Made by a program: the position numbers and the translations under genes | Assembly: GCF_016909575.1 (NCBI RefSeq) | Contig: NZ_JAFBGA010000001.1 | Location: 62,001 to 126,000, forward strand | Length of the DNA stretch: 64,000 nucleotides | From: Streptomyces sp. HB132 | GTDB taxonomy: Bacteria; Actinomycetota; Actinomycetes; Streptomycetales; Streptomycetaceae | Reading direction: 5' to 3' | Shown here: positions 16,077 through 24,063 of the stretch, one piece after another | How positions within the stretch are numbered: the stretch's first letter is position 1 | How the letters are laid out: every line of letters begins with the position of its first letter | The notes under the pieces: generated by a model | What the model was told of the DNA's origin: nothing | The model's input: the letters and a program-made list of their open reading frames with translations, nothing else | The model's database searches: none

Positions 16077-16421
16077 TCAGCCGGGCCGGGGTAGCCCAGC
16101 CCGGACGAGGGCGTGCGCGAACGGCTCTCCGGTGCGCTGGGCGTGCGCCATCCGCTCCTTCACCTCGCGCAGCGTGCGCGGCCGGTAGCCCGGGCCCCCG
16201 CCGCAGCAGTTCTTGTGGAAGCGGACGCCGGCGTGCAGCAGCACCGACAGCGCACGCCACGCCGCGGTGTCCCGGCGGCGTGGCGCCGCGAAGGCCGACC
16301 CGACGTGGATCAGCGCCCCTGTGCAGCGGGGACAGGCGCGGTCCGCCCTCTCCCTGCCGTAGGGCTGCTTGTACGAGGCGCGGCACGGCAGGCAGACGTA
16401 CGAGGTCCTGGGCTCCGGCAT
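16077..16421 (-). CDS. Small zinc-ribbon-like hypothetical protein
   Basis: This 114-residue protein has two CxxC pairs near the N-terminus (CLPC and CPRC), a likely zinc ribbon, and a third cysteine cluster, KNCCGGGPGYRPRTLREVKE. Similar Streptomyces proteins have been labelled deoxyxylulose-phosphate synthase, but it is far too short and lacks thiamine-binding motifs. It should be treated as a protein of unknown function, possibly nucleic-acid binding. It is transcribed toward the TetR gene. Confidence 0.65.
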   Translation of the reverse strand: MPEPRTSYVCLPCRASYKQPYGRERADRACPRCTGALIHVGSAFAAPRRRDTAAWRALSVLLHAGVRFHKNCCGGGPGYRPRTLREVKERMAHAQRTGEPFAHALVRAGLPRPG

Positions 16422-16577
16422 GCGGCAAGGGTAGGCCGCGGGCCCGGGCTGTTCGATCGGGTTTCACGCGGCACCGCCCCGGGCGTCCGCGCCACGGACG
16501 CCCGACCTGGCGTGGCGGTCCGGGACGTCCGCACCGCGGGCGTTCCTGCGGATACGACGTCCGTCGTCGCGCCGCCG

Positions 16578-17171
16578 TCACGCGTTCCGGTCGGCTTCGC
16601 GCGCCGCGTGTTCGAGCCGGCTCCGATGACCCTCCCAGTAGGCCGCGTCGCCCGGCGGCAGGCTGCCGTTGTCCTCACGCATTCCCGCGGCGCCGTCGAT
16701 GAGTTCCCGGAGGATGTCGGCGTGCCCGGCGTGCCGGTGCGTGTCGGTGATCACGCGAACCACGGCGTGATGCAGCGTCACCTCGGCCTGGTGGGAGGGC
16801 CACCACGGCACCGTGCCGACCGTGTCGAGGGGCAGCGCCTCGATCGTGGCGTCCGCGTGCGCCCAGGCCCGGCGGTAGAGCCCCACGACCTGCTCACGCG
16901 ACTCGTCGGCGGTGGCCCACATGTCGGCATTGGCGTCGGCCTCGTCATCGATCCACGGCAGCGGCTCGCCGGACGGCCGTGCGAAGGTGTCGCCGAGATA
17001 GCCCAGTTCCACACCGGCCACGTGCTTGACCAGGCCCAGGAGGTTCGTGCCGGTCGGGGTCAGCGGGCGCCGTGCGTCGTACTCCGAGAGCCCTTCGAGC
17101 TTCCACAGCAGGGCGTCGCGAGCCGACTGCAGATAGAGGCGGAGATCGGCCTTGGCATCGGGGGCGGTCAT
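16578..17171 (-). CDS. DinB-family (DUF664) metal-dependent protein
   Basis: This 197-residue four-helix protein has the DinB/DUF664 pattern. A first histidine lies in LLGLVKHVAGVELGYLGDTF (about residue 50), and a late HRHAGHADILRELIDG motif gives the other two ligands of the metal-binding His triad. Related enzymes include mycothiol-dependent S-transferases and isomerases. Because mycothiol is made in this organism (mshA at 24064), a thiol-transferase role is possible but not shown. The gene appears to be a single unit. Confidence 0.8.
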   Translation of the reverse strand: MTAPDAKADLRLYLQSARDALLWKLEGLSEYDARRPLTPTGTNLLGLVKHVAGVELGYLGDTFARPSGEPLPWIDDEADANADMWATADESREQVVGLYRRAWAHADATIEALPLDTVGTVPWWPSHQAEVTLHHAVVRVITDTHRHAGHADILRELIDGAAGMREDNGSLPPGDAAYWEGHRSRLEHAAREADRNA

Positions 17172-17672
17172 GGGACCAGTCTGCCCGTGGACTCCGAGCG
17201 CGGGAGCGCCGGTGGGGCGGCTCGTGCGAACCCGTTCGCTTCACGCCGCGCCCCGGCGGGAAACCGGGAGCGGTCAGCCGTTGTCCATTCCAGAAGATCT
17301 GGATCGAGGAGCGGTCTTTGACCTCGGCCTTGTCAGTTCGGGTGGATCTCAGCCCGTAGGGCGTCGTACGTCGAGAACGGTGTACGGATCAGTCATGCGC
17401 GTGCCGTTGCTGTGCTCGATCGTCGTTGTCCGTGGTGCTGCGATGTGGAAAGCCCCGAACCCGCCCTCACCGCTTCGGATCTGCACGTGGTGATGTGCTG
17501 TGCGATGTGCACCTTTACCTGTACGCCGTGCTGAGCTGCACTGTTGATGGGGAGTCGAACCCCCGCGTTGCTCTTCACGCGCCAGGAGTGGGCTGGAAAA
17601 CCGCCGGCCCTCGGTGTGTGCACGCCTCCGAAGCTGCTACCTGCTCCACATCGTCTCCGCCCGCTGGACCAC
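17172..17672. other. 500-bp intergenic region with a tRNA T-arm-like sequence
   Basis: No convincing gene is visible. On the minus strand, 17549-17564 reads as a TpsiC arm (GGGGGTTCGACTCCCC) followed by ATCAACAG, as at the 3' end of a tRNA. No matching 5' acceptor strand (CTGTTGAT) or regular D and anticodon arms are found within 150 nt. It may be a degenerate or unusual tRNA-like gene or a tRNA fragment. Confidence 0.3.
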
Positions 17673-18143
17673 TCAGTCCAGCAGATCCACCTCCCAGTTG
17701 GTGCGCTGGATCCGCACGTCGATCTCGCGGTTCTCCCGCGCGAGCACATCTGCCTGACCGCGCAGTTCCGCGACCGGAAGCGCGGAAAGCATCATCAGCT
17801 CGGACCGGAGTTGCCGGCCGTACCCCCGCTCGCTGCTACCCGCCGCCGCGTCCGCCGCCGCGGTGACGACGGAGTGGCGCAACCGCAGGACATCCCGGCG
17901 GGCGAGGGCATCGGTGAGCGTGCCGTCGGGATCCATCTCCACGGTGGCGTTGGTCCGGTTGATCCGCCGGATCAACGTTTCCAGAGCGCTCAGCACCTCA
18001 CCGGCGTCAGCCAGCAACTGGGCGGCATCCTCGGCGGGTGTCTCCCCTTCCTGGTACCGCGCACTGCTGACGACGCGCGCTCGCAACTGCTCTACGCGGC
18101 GCGTCGCCTCCGCACGTTCTGCCAGTGCCTCAGCAAGTTTCAC
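17673..18143 (-). CDS. DIP1984/septicolysin-like coiled-coil protein
   Basis: The 156-residue, mostly helical protein starts VKLAEALAERAEATRRVEQL and ends NREIDVRIQRTNWEVDLLD. It contains LIRRINRTN and LARRDVLRLRHSV segments typical of the DIP1984 (septicolysin-related) family, whose function is unsettled. The GTG at 18143 is preceded by a purine-rich ribosome-binding site (GGAGGGGGAGG). The gene is divergent from the HTH regulator at 18391. Confidence 0.75.
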   Translation of the reverse strand: MKLAEALAERAEATRRVEQLRARVVSSARYQEGETPAEDAAQLLADAGEVLSALETLIRRINRTNATVEMDPDGTLTDALARRDVLRLRHSVVTAAADAAAGSSERGYGRQLRSELMMLSALPVAELRGQADVLARENREIDVRIQRTNWEVDLLD

Positions 18144-18336
18144 CGTCTCTACCTCCCCCTCCGTGGACTCGTACAAGTATACGAATGCGAACCAGCTCAC
18201 ATGCACCTGGTTTTGACCCCAGGAGTCCTGGCCGGCCACTGGGGCGAGAGCGGACAGCCGCTCGGAGCGCTGCGAACGCGGGGGGACGGACGGCCGTCGT
18301 GCACGGGCCCAGTTCACCGGGCGGGTGGCGCGGAAC

Positions 18337-18364
18337 ACTTTTGCAAGCAGCCGCTTGCAAAAGT
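18337..18364. promoter_or_regulatory. Perfect 12-4-12 palindrome upstream of an HTH regulator
   Basis: ACTTTTGCAAGC (18337-18348) and GCTTGCAAAAGT (18353-18364) are exact inverted copies around AGCC. The right half contains TTGCAA, a possible -35 element of the gene at 18391. A third GCAAG (18367-18371) follows. This is the likely self-binding site of the XRE-family protein. Confidence 0.7.
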
Positions 18365-18390
18365 TAGCAAGGGTGGTGCACCATCGAGCC

Positions 18391-18900
18391 ATGGCATCAC
18401 TCAACGTCGGCAATCTCGGCGAGTACCTGCGTGAGCAGCGGCGTACCGCGCAGCTCTCCCTGCGGCAGCTCGCCGACGCCGCCGGGGTGTCCAATCCGTA
18501 TCTCAGCCAGATCGAACGCGGTCTGCGCAAGCCGAGCGCCGAGGTGCTGCAGCAGGTCGCCAAGGCCCTGCGGATCTCGGCCGAGACGCTTTATGTGCGG
18601 GCCGGAATCCTCGATGAGCGGGAGCGGGAGGAGCTGGAGACGCGAGCGGTCATATTGGCCGATCCGTCGATCAACGAGCGCCAGAAGAGCGTGCTCCTGC
18701 AGATCTACGACTCCTTCCGCCGGGAGAACGGTTTCGAGGTCGCGCCCGACACCGGCAGCGAGTTCCACGGAGCCGCCGATGCGGAGAGCAGAATCGGTGC
18801 CGACGCGGAAAGCGGTGCCGGAGAAGCGAACGGCGCCGGTCCGGATGCCCGCGGCCCCCGCACGGCCGGCGGCAGTGATGCAGACCCACAAGCGAACTGA
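18391..18900 (+). CDS. XRE-family helix-turn-helix regulator
   Basis: The 169-residue protein has a classical Cro/CI-type HTH: LSLRQLADAAGVSNPYLSQI, then ERGLRKPSAEVLQQVAKAL (about residues 24-62). A short helical region and a Gly/Ala/Asp-rich disordered tail follow. The ATG at 18391 lies 27 bp after a perfect 28-bp palindrome that overlaps the putative -35, so negative autoregulation is likely. The next gene, an HbhA-like protein, begins 28 bp downstream and may be co-transcribed, making it a candidate target. Confidence 0.85.
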   Translation: MASLNVGNLGEYLREQRRTAQLSLRQLADAAGVSNPYLSQIERGLRKPSAEVLQQVAKALRISAETLYVRAGILDEREREELETRAVILADPSINERQKSVLLQIYDSFRRENGFEVAPDTGSEFHGAADAESRIGADAESGAGEANGAGPDARGPRTAGGSDADPQAN

Positions 18901-18928
18901 CTTCTGATGATCCGGGAGGACCACAGTC

Positions 18929-19612
18929 ATGGCCATCACCGATGACCTGCGCAAGACCCTCACCGACCCCACCCCCCTCTACTTCGCGGCCGGCACGGCG
19001 GACCTCGCCGTGGAGCAGGCGCGCAAGGTCCCGGGCCTGATCGAGCAGCTGCGGGCCGAGGCGCCCGAGCGGATCGAGGCCGTGCGCAACACCGACCCGA
19101 AGGCCGTACAGGAGCGGGTCACCACGCAGGCCAAGGAGGCCCAGGCCACCGTGCAGGCGAAGGTGACCGAGGTCTTCGGGACGCTGGACACCGACCTGAA
19201 GAAGTGGGGCGAGACGGCCCAGGACCTGGCGCTGCGGAGCGTGGGTGTCGCCGCCGAGTACGCGGTCCGGGCCCGGGAGACGTACGAGAAGGTCGCCGAG
19301 CGCGGCGAGCAGAGCGTACGGACCTGGCGCGGCGAGACGGCCGAGGAGATCGTCGAGATCGCCGCCGTCGTGGAGGCGGAGCCGAAGTCCGTGCCGAAGC
19401 AGAAGTCCGATGCGGCGGCGAAGCCCGTGACTCCCGCCAGGCCCGCGGGCTCGGTGAAGCCGGCTACCGGCGCGAAGCCGGTCGCCCCCGCCGCCAAGAA
19501 GCCCACGCCGAAGGCGGCCGAGTCCAAGGCCGCGCCCGGCGCGACGGCGAAGAAGTCGGCGCCCGTGCGCAAGCCGGTGGCGAAGAAGACGACCCCGCCG
19601 TCCGCGAAGTAG
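18929..19612 (+). CDS. HbhA-like (heparin-binding haemagglutinin-like) protein
   Basis: The 227-residue protein opens MAITDDLRKTLTDPTPLYFA and has a long amphipathic helical or coiled-coil core (about residues 25-145). It ends in a Lys/Ala/Pro-rich tail with repeated KPV, KPA and AKK units. This is the architecture of mycobacterial HbhA, a surface and lipid-body-associated adhesin that binds polyanions through its basic tail. In Streptomyces the role is unknown. It follows the HTH gene closely and is terminated at 19661-19692. Confidence 0.8.
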   Translation: MAITDDLRKTLTDPTPLYFAAGTADLAVEQARKVPGLIEQLRAEAPERIEAVRNTDPKAVQERVTTQAKEAQATVQAKVTEVFGTLDTDLKKWGETAQDLALRSVGVAAEYAVRARETYEKVAERGEQSVRTWRGETAEEIVEIAAVVEAEPKSVPKQKSDAAAKPVTPARPAGSVKPATGAKPVAPAAKKPTPKAAESKAAPGATAKKSAPVRKPVAKKTTPPSAK

Positions 19613-19660
19613 ACGCAAGCGGTTCCGGGACCGCGGAAGCGGTCCGGGATTGCGGGGGAG

Positions 19661-19692
19661 CGACCCGGGCACCTTTGGGGGTGCCCGGGTCG
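19661..19692 (+). terminator. Terminator hairpin after the HbhA-like gene
   Basis: A perfect 13-bp GC-rich stem (CGACCCGGGCACC against GGTGCCCGGGTCG) encloses a 6-nt loop and lies 49 nt downstream of the stop codon. It precedes the DUF2516 gene and likely separates the two units. Confidence 0.75.
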
Positions 19693-19738
19693 TTGTCCCG
19701 GTACCTTTGCCGCGAGGCGCTCATCCACTGACTAGGCG

Positions 19739-20086
19739 GTGCTCACCGTGTTGCTCGAAGCATTCGGCTCGTTCCTCCAGCTGCTGTACCTGGCCATGCT
19801 CGTCCTGGCCGTGGTCGCGCTGATCTTCGCCGTGACGGCGCGCGAGGACGCCTACCGGGCCGCGGACAAGCAGAAGAAGTCCTTCTGGCTGATCATCCTC
19901 GGGGTCACCGTCTTCGTGAACCTCGTCATTCCGATCCTGTTCCTGCAGATCGCGGGCGTGATCGCGTCCATCGTCTTCATGGTGGACGTGAGGCCGGCGA
20001 TCAAGGCCGTATCGGGCGGCAGCGGCGGCCGTCGCGGAGGTTCCAGCAGCGACGGACCGTACGGCCCCTACAACGGCGGGCGCTGA
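19739..20086 (+). CDS. DUF2516 family membrane protein
   Basis: The 115-residue protein has three hydrophobic helices (about residues 9-32, 46-64 and 66-84) and a Gly/Ser-rich tail (GGSGGRRGGSSSDGPYGPYN). This is typical of DUF2516, found throughout actinobacteria with unknown function. The GTG at 19739 is used; the GTG at 19748 is an alternative. Its 3' end overlaps the convergent PP2C gene by 19 bp. Confidence 0.75.
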   Translation: MLTVLLEAFGSFLQLLYLAMLVLAVVALIFAVTAREDAYRAADKQKKSFWLIILGVTVFVNLVIPILFLQIAGVIASIVFMVDVRPAIKAVSGGSGGRRGGSSSDGPYGPYNGGR

Positions 20087-21585
20087 GCCCCCGCCGACGA
20101 GGCGGCATTGGGGCGGGAACGCGATGCGTTCCTGCCCCTGCGGTGTATCCGGGCCTCGTCGCGCTCCAGCAGCAGTACGGCCACGTCGTCGGTCAGCTCG
20201 CCGCCGTTCAGCTCCTGCACCTGCGTGACCGCGGCCTCCAGCAGGGCCTCGCCGCCGAGACCCTGGTCCAGCCGCCCGTTGATCATCGAGACCATGCCGT
20301 CCTGTCCCAGTCGCCGGGTCCCGTCGGGTCCGACACGACCCTCGATCAGACCGTCGGTGTACATCATCAGGCTCCAGGAACCACCCAGCTCGACCTGTCG
20401 GCGCGGCCACCGGGCGTGCGGCAGCAGGCCGAGGGCGGGCCCGCCGTCCTCGTACGGGAGCAGGTGCGCGGCCCGTCCATGGCGGGCGATCAGCGGCGCG
20501 GGATGGCCCGCGATGCACAGGCCCGCGCGGCGTCCGTCGGGGGCGATGTCGACGGTGCAGAGCGTCGCGAAGATCTCCTCGCTCTGCCGCTCGTGCTCGA
20601 GGACCTGCTGCAGCGTGGACAGCAGGGCGTCGCCGCAGAGCCCGGCCAGGGTGAGCGCCCGCCAGGCGATCCGCAGCTCGACGCCGAGCGCAGCCTCGTC
20701 CGGGCCGTGCCCGCACACGTCGCCGATCATCGCGTGGACCGTGCCGTCGGGCGTGCGCACCGTGTCGTAGAAGTCCCCGCCGAGCAGGGCGCGGCTACGG
20801 CCCGGCCGGTAGTGGGCCGCGAAGGCGAGGTCGGAGCCGTCGAGGAGCGGGGTGGGCAGCAGCCCGCGTTCCAGCCGTGCGTTCTCCTGGGCACGCAGCC
20901 GCGACTCGGTCAGCTGGTGCTGGGCGGTGTCGGCGCGCTTGCGCTCCACGGCGTACCGGATGGCGCGACTGAGGAGGCGCCCGTCCAGCTCGCCGCGGAA
21001 GAGGTAGTCCTGGGCTCCGACGCGTACGGCCTCGGCGGCCCGCTCGGCGTCGTCCTCCGCAGTGAGGGCGAGTACCGCGTGGCGCGGCGCGATGCGCAGG
21101 ACGTGCTTGAGGGTGGCGAGGTCGTCGGGGAGGGCCGCCTCGCCTTCGGGCCGGGCGCCGGCGGGCAGTGAGGCCGCCGCCAGGTCGAGGTCGAGCAGGA
21201 TGCAGTCGACGTCGTCGGTGAGCAGCCGGCCGGCCTCGGTGAGGTTGCGGGCGGTGCGGACGCGGATCCGCGCTCCGGTGGTGGACGAAAGCTCGGGAAC
21301 GGCGAAGGTGCCCGCAGGGTCGTCCTCGATCACCAGGAGGGTGAGGTCGGCGCCATGAGTGGTTTCCGCAGCGGGAACGGCACGTTGCTGCGGTACGGGT
21401 ACGGGCATCGGTTTCGGGTTTCCTTCCCTCCCCCGAGGGCGCGGCGGGACGACGGACGACGAACCGCCGACGGGGACGATAGCGGTCTGCGGCAGGGGAA
21501 CGGAATGGCGCCTGGCGATCATCCTCAGCCATTCGGGCGGCCATAAGCCGCGTCCCACCACGGATCCGGCGTGATCGACGCGCAT
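20068..21585 (-). CDS. REC-domain/PP2C (SpoIIE-type) serine phosphatase
   Basis: This 505-residue protein has an N-terminal response-regulator-like domain (LTLLVIEDDP, phospho-acceptor Asp in DCILLDLDLA, late SxxDY-like AQDYLFRGEL; about residues 80-200), a short linker helix and a PP2C-type SpoIIE phosphatase domain. The phosphatase shows LLGGDFYDTVRTPDG, GDVCGHGPDEA and LTDDVAVLLL, which carry the metal-binding aspartates. Such proteins dephosphorylate anti-anti-sigma factors in sigma-B-like partner switches. The start is uncertain because no strong ribosome-binding site is seen at 21585. Confidence 0.85.
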   Translation of the reverse strand: MRVDHAGSVVGRGLWPPEWLRMIARRHSVPLPQTAIVPVGGSSSVVPPRPRGREGNPKPMPVPVPQQRAVPAAETTHGADLTLLVIEDDPAGTFAVPELSSTTGARIRVRTARNLTEAGRLLTDDVDCILLDLDLAAASLPAGARPEGEAALPDDLATLKHVLRIAPRHAVLALTAEDDAERAAEAVRVGAQDYLFRGELDGRLLSRAIRYAVERKRADTAQHQLTESRLRAQENARLERGLLPTPLLDGSDLAFAAHYRPGRSRALLGGDFYDTVRTPDGTVHAMIGDVCGHGPDEAALGVELRIAWRALTLAGLCGDALLSTLQQVLEHERQSEEIFATLCTVDIAPDGRRAGLCIAGHPAPLIARHGRAAHLLPYEDGGPALGLLPHARWPRRQVELGGSWSLMMYTDGLIEGRVGPDGTRRLGQDGMVSMINGRLDQGLGGEALLEAAVTQVQELNGGELTDDVAVLLLERDEARIHRRGRNASRSRPNAASSAGAQRPPL

Positions 21586-21674
21586 GAAACGGACATGAGG
21601 TCATGACGAACATCACGCGCTCGCCACGCGTTGCGCACATGTGCCGCGCCGGTCTCCGGCACGGGGTGCGGCGC

Positions 21675-21794
21675 GCGTCACCTGCCGCTCTCCACGGGGC
21701 GTCACGCGCCGTCCTCGGCCGGGCGTCGTGTGCCGCTCTCCACAGGCCGTCACCCGCCGCACCGCGGAGGGCGTCACGTGCCGTCCGTCACGGC
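21675..21794. repeat. Five tandem imperfect 24-bp repeats
   Basis: Units begin at 21675, 21699, 21723, 21747 and 21771. They share the frame GCGTCAC-TGCCG--CTCC-C-GG. They lie between the PP2C gene and the end of the NlpC/P60 gene, and the last unit reaches to 20 bp from the latter's stop codon. There are no unique spacers, so this is not a CRISPR array. It looks like a GC-rich minisatellite. Confidence 0.75.
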
Positions 21795-21814
21795 TACCGC
21801 CACGCTCCCGGTGC

Positions 21815-22882
21815 CTACTTGTCCGGACGGACCACGCCCAGGATCCGCATCGTTCCCGCGCCCGTCAGCGTGACGTGCCGGCCGGGCCGGGGGGCGTGCA
21901 CGATCGAGCCGTCGCCGACGTACATCCCGACGTGGCTGGCGTCGCTGTGGTAGATGATCAGGTCGCCGGGGCGCATGTCCTGGAGGGGAATGCGGGGCAG
22001 CTGCCGCCACTGTTCCTGCGACGTCCGGGGAATCGGCTGCTTCGCCGCGGCCCAGGCCTGTGACGTCAGCCCCGAGCAGTCGTACGAACCGGGTCCCTCG
22101 GCTCCCCATACGTAGGGCTTGCCTATCTGGGCGGTCGCGAACGCCACCGCCCGCTTGCCGGCGGCGCTCGCCTCGCGGTTGATGTCCTTGAGCGCGCCGG
22201 AGGAGAGCCAGGCCGCCTGCGCCGTGGACGCGGCGTTCCGCTCCAGCTGGAGGAGCCTGGTGCGCTCCTCCTTGGCCAGCTGCGATTCGATCTTCTCCGC
22301 CGCCGCGATCTGGGCGTCGATGCTCTTCTTGGACTTGGCCTGCTTGACGCGGTTGGCCTCGATCTTCTCCCAGTTGAGGCTCGCGTCCTTGGTGTAGGTC
22401 TCCAAGTCCTCCTGGGCCTGCTCCAGTTCCTTCAGCATGCCCTTGGTGGCCTGCTGCCCCTGCCTGGCCTGGTTGACGCCGTCCATGAAGAGGTCCGGGC
22501 TGCCGCTCAGCATGAGCTGGGCGCCCGGGGGGAGCCCGCCGGTGCGGTACTGCTCGCGGGCCTGCGCGCCGGCCTGGTCCTTCAGCTCGGCGATCTTCGC
22601 CTCGCCGTCGGCGATCGCCTTGGTCAGCCGGACGATCTCGCCGGACTGCTTCTCGGCCTGCTCCTCGGCGAGGTTGTACGCGTCCGTGGCGGCCCCGGCC
22701 TTGCGGTAGAGGGTGTCGATCTCCTCGCGGACCTCCTCGAGGCTCTTCCCGCCGGCGGCGGGCGCGGTGGCGGCCGGGCCGGGCTCGGGCACCGGGGCGG
22801 CCATGGCCTGGACCGGCGCTGTCAGCAGGGCCATTGCGCAGACCAGGGTGATCGCGGCAGCGGCACAGTGGCGTCGGTTCAC
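21815..22882 (-). CDS. Secreted NlpC/P60 peptidoglycan endopeptidase
   Basis: This is a 355-residue protein with a signal peptide (VNRRHCAAAAITLVCAMALL, cleavage near AMA-APV), a long coiled-coil region (about residues 55-215) and a C-terminal NlpC/P60 domain. The active-site motif YDCSGLTSQAW holds the catalytic cysteine, and SHVGMYVGDG holds the histidine. Such enzymes cut stem peptides of peptidoglycan during growth and germination. The GTG at 22882 is chosen over longer in-frame starts because it follows GGAGGGGGAG and gives a proper signal peptide. Confidence 0.85.
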   Translation of the reverse strand: MNRRHCAAAAITLVCAMALLTAPVQAMAAPVPEPGPAATAPAAGGKSLEEVREEIDTLYRKAGAATDAYNLAEEQAEKQSGEIVRLTKAIADGEAKIAELKDQAGAQAREQYRTGGLPPGAQLMLSGSPDLFMDGVNQARQGQQATKGMLKELEQAQEDLETYTKDASLNWEKIEANRVKQAKSKKSIDAQIAAAEKIESQLAKEERTRLLQLERNAASTAQAAWLSSGALKDINREASAAGKRAVAFATAQIGKPYVWGAEGPGSYDCSGLTSQAWAAAKQPIPRTSQEQWRQLPRIPLQDMRPGDLIIYHSDASHVGMYVGDGSIVHAPRPGRHVTLTGAGTMRILGVVRPDK

Positions 22883-23098
22883 AAGCTCCCCCTCCGGGCG
22901 AATGGCAACGAAAGCCGTATCGCACACATCTGACTTACCGTCAGTAACCTTCGCGTGACGACGCGATCGTGCCATGTTGTCCCGTAAAGCAACAGAGGTC
23001 CGCGCCCCTCTGCCCGTCACACAGGGGACGAACGGTGCCCCGTCGGCGTTCCCGCATCCGGTCAGGTCCCCCCGATCGATACCGCGTGGTGCAGCTCA

Positions 23099-23881
23099 TC
23101 ACGCCGCGGGCCGCAGCGCGGACCAGCGGACCGTGATCTCGCCCTGCCGCCAGCGCCGTACGCCGTCCGTCAGGGGCCAGTCGGCGGAGACCGCCCGGAC
23201 CGCGGCGATCCAGCGCTGCCGCGCGCCCAGCGAGGCGTACGGGGAGGCCGTGGCCCAGGCGCGGTCGAGGTCCCGCAGGAAGGCGTGCACGGGTTCGCCC
23301 GGCACGTTGCGGTGGATCAGGGCCTTCGGCAGGCGTTCCGCGAGGTCCGAGGGGCGATCCAGGGAGCCGAGCCGGGTCGCGAAGGTGACGGTGCGCGGCC
23401 CTTCCGGTCCGAGGGCGACCCATACGTGCCGGCGGCCGATCTCGTCGCAGGTTCCCTCGACCAGCAGCCCCCCGGGGGCGAGCCGGGCGCACAGCCGTTG
23501 CCAGACCTCGGCGACCTCGTCCTCGTCGTACTGGCGCAGCACGTTCGCGGCCCGGATGAGGACCGGCCGGCCGGACACGGGGACCTCGAAGCCGCCGTGC
23601 GTGAAGGTGAGGCCCTCGCGCTCGTACGGCTTCGCCGCCGCGACCCGCGCCTGGTCGATCTCGACGCCCACGACGGCCGTACGCGGTTCGGCGGTGCGCA
23701 GCCGCTCCAGCAGTTCGACGGCGGTCCAGGGCGCGGCACCGTAGCCGAGGTCGACCGCGACGGGCGCCTCGCTGCGGCGGAGGGCGGGGCCGTGGGTGGC
23801 GGCGATCCAGCGGTCCATGCGGCGCAGCCGGTTGGGGTTGGTCGTCCCGCGGGTCGCGGTGCCGATGGGGCGCTGGTGCAT
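23099..23881 (-). CDS. Class I SAM-dependent methyltransferase
   Basis: The 260-residue protein has a Rossmann-type SAM-binding core (VAVDLGYGAAPWTAVELLER, then VVGVEIDQARV) and LCARLAPGGLLVEGTCDE further on. The substrate is unknown. The start at 23881 (MHQRPIGTATRGTTNPNRLR) is supported by TACGCT on the minus strand (23889-23894), 7 nt upstream, so it is leaderless. It is divergent from mshA, a context conserved in Streptomyces. Confidence 0.8.
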   Translation of the reverse strand: MHQRPIGTATRGTTNPNRLRRMDRWIAATHGPALRRSEAPVAVDLGYGAAPWTAVELLERLRTAEPRTAVVGVEIDQARVAAAKPYEREGLTFTHGGFEVPVSGRPVLIRAANVLRQYDEDEVAEVWQRLCARLAPGGLLVEGTCDEIGRRHVWVALGPEGPRTVTFATRLGSLDRPSDLAERLPKALIHRNVPGEPVHAFLRDLDRAWATASPYASLGARQRWIAAVRAVSADWPLTDGVRRWRQGEITVRWSALRPAA

Positions 23882-24063
23882 GAGAGGGAGCGTATGCGAA
23901 GCGCCGACGGGCACACGCGGACCACCCGGGCGCCCTCCGGCGCACCGAGGTATCGCAATGATTTGGCAAAGTGGAAATGAAAGGCCGGGTTCCACTGTTC
24001 TGGCCTGTCGTGGGGCCCGTGCGCCCTGTACGTGCCATGCCCCGAGCGAGGAGGAGCGGACCT

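Noticed and set aside
17540..17664. Complete tRNA gene
   Set aside because: Only a T-arm-like 3' half is found. No 5' acceptor partner or regular D and anticodon arms are present, so it is not annotated as a tRNA.
21675..21794. CRISPR array
   Set aside because: The units are contiguous imperfect copies with no unique spacers, no palindromic repeat core and no cas genes in the window.
22883..23098. ydaO-type (c-di-AMP) riboswitch before the NlpC/P60 gene
   Set aside because: Such riboswitches precede many Streptomyces cell-wall hydrolase genes, but I could not find the conserved core sequences here. Leader pairing is weak, so it is not reported as a feature.
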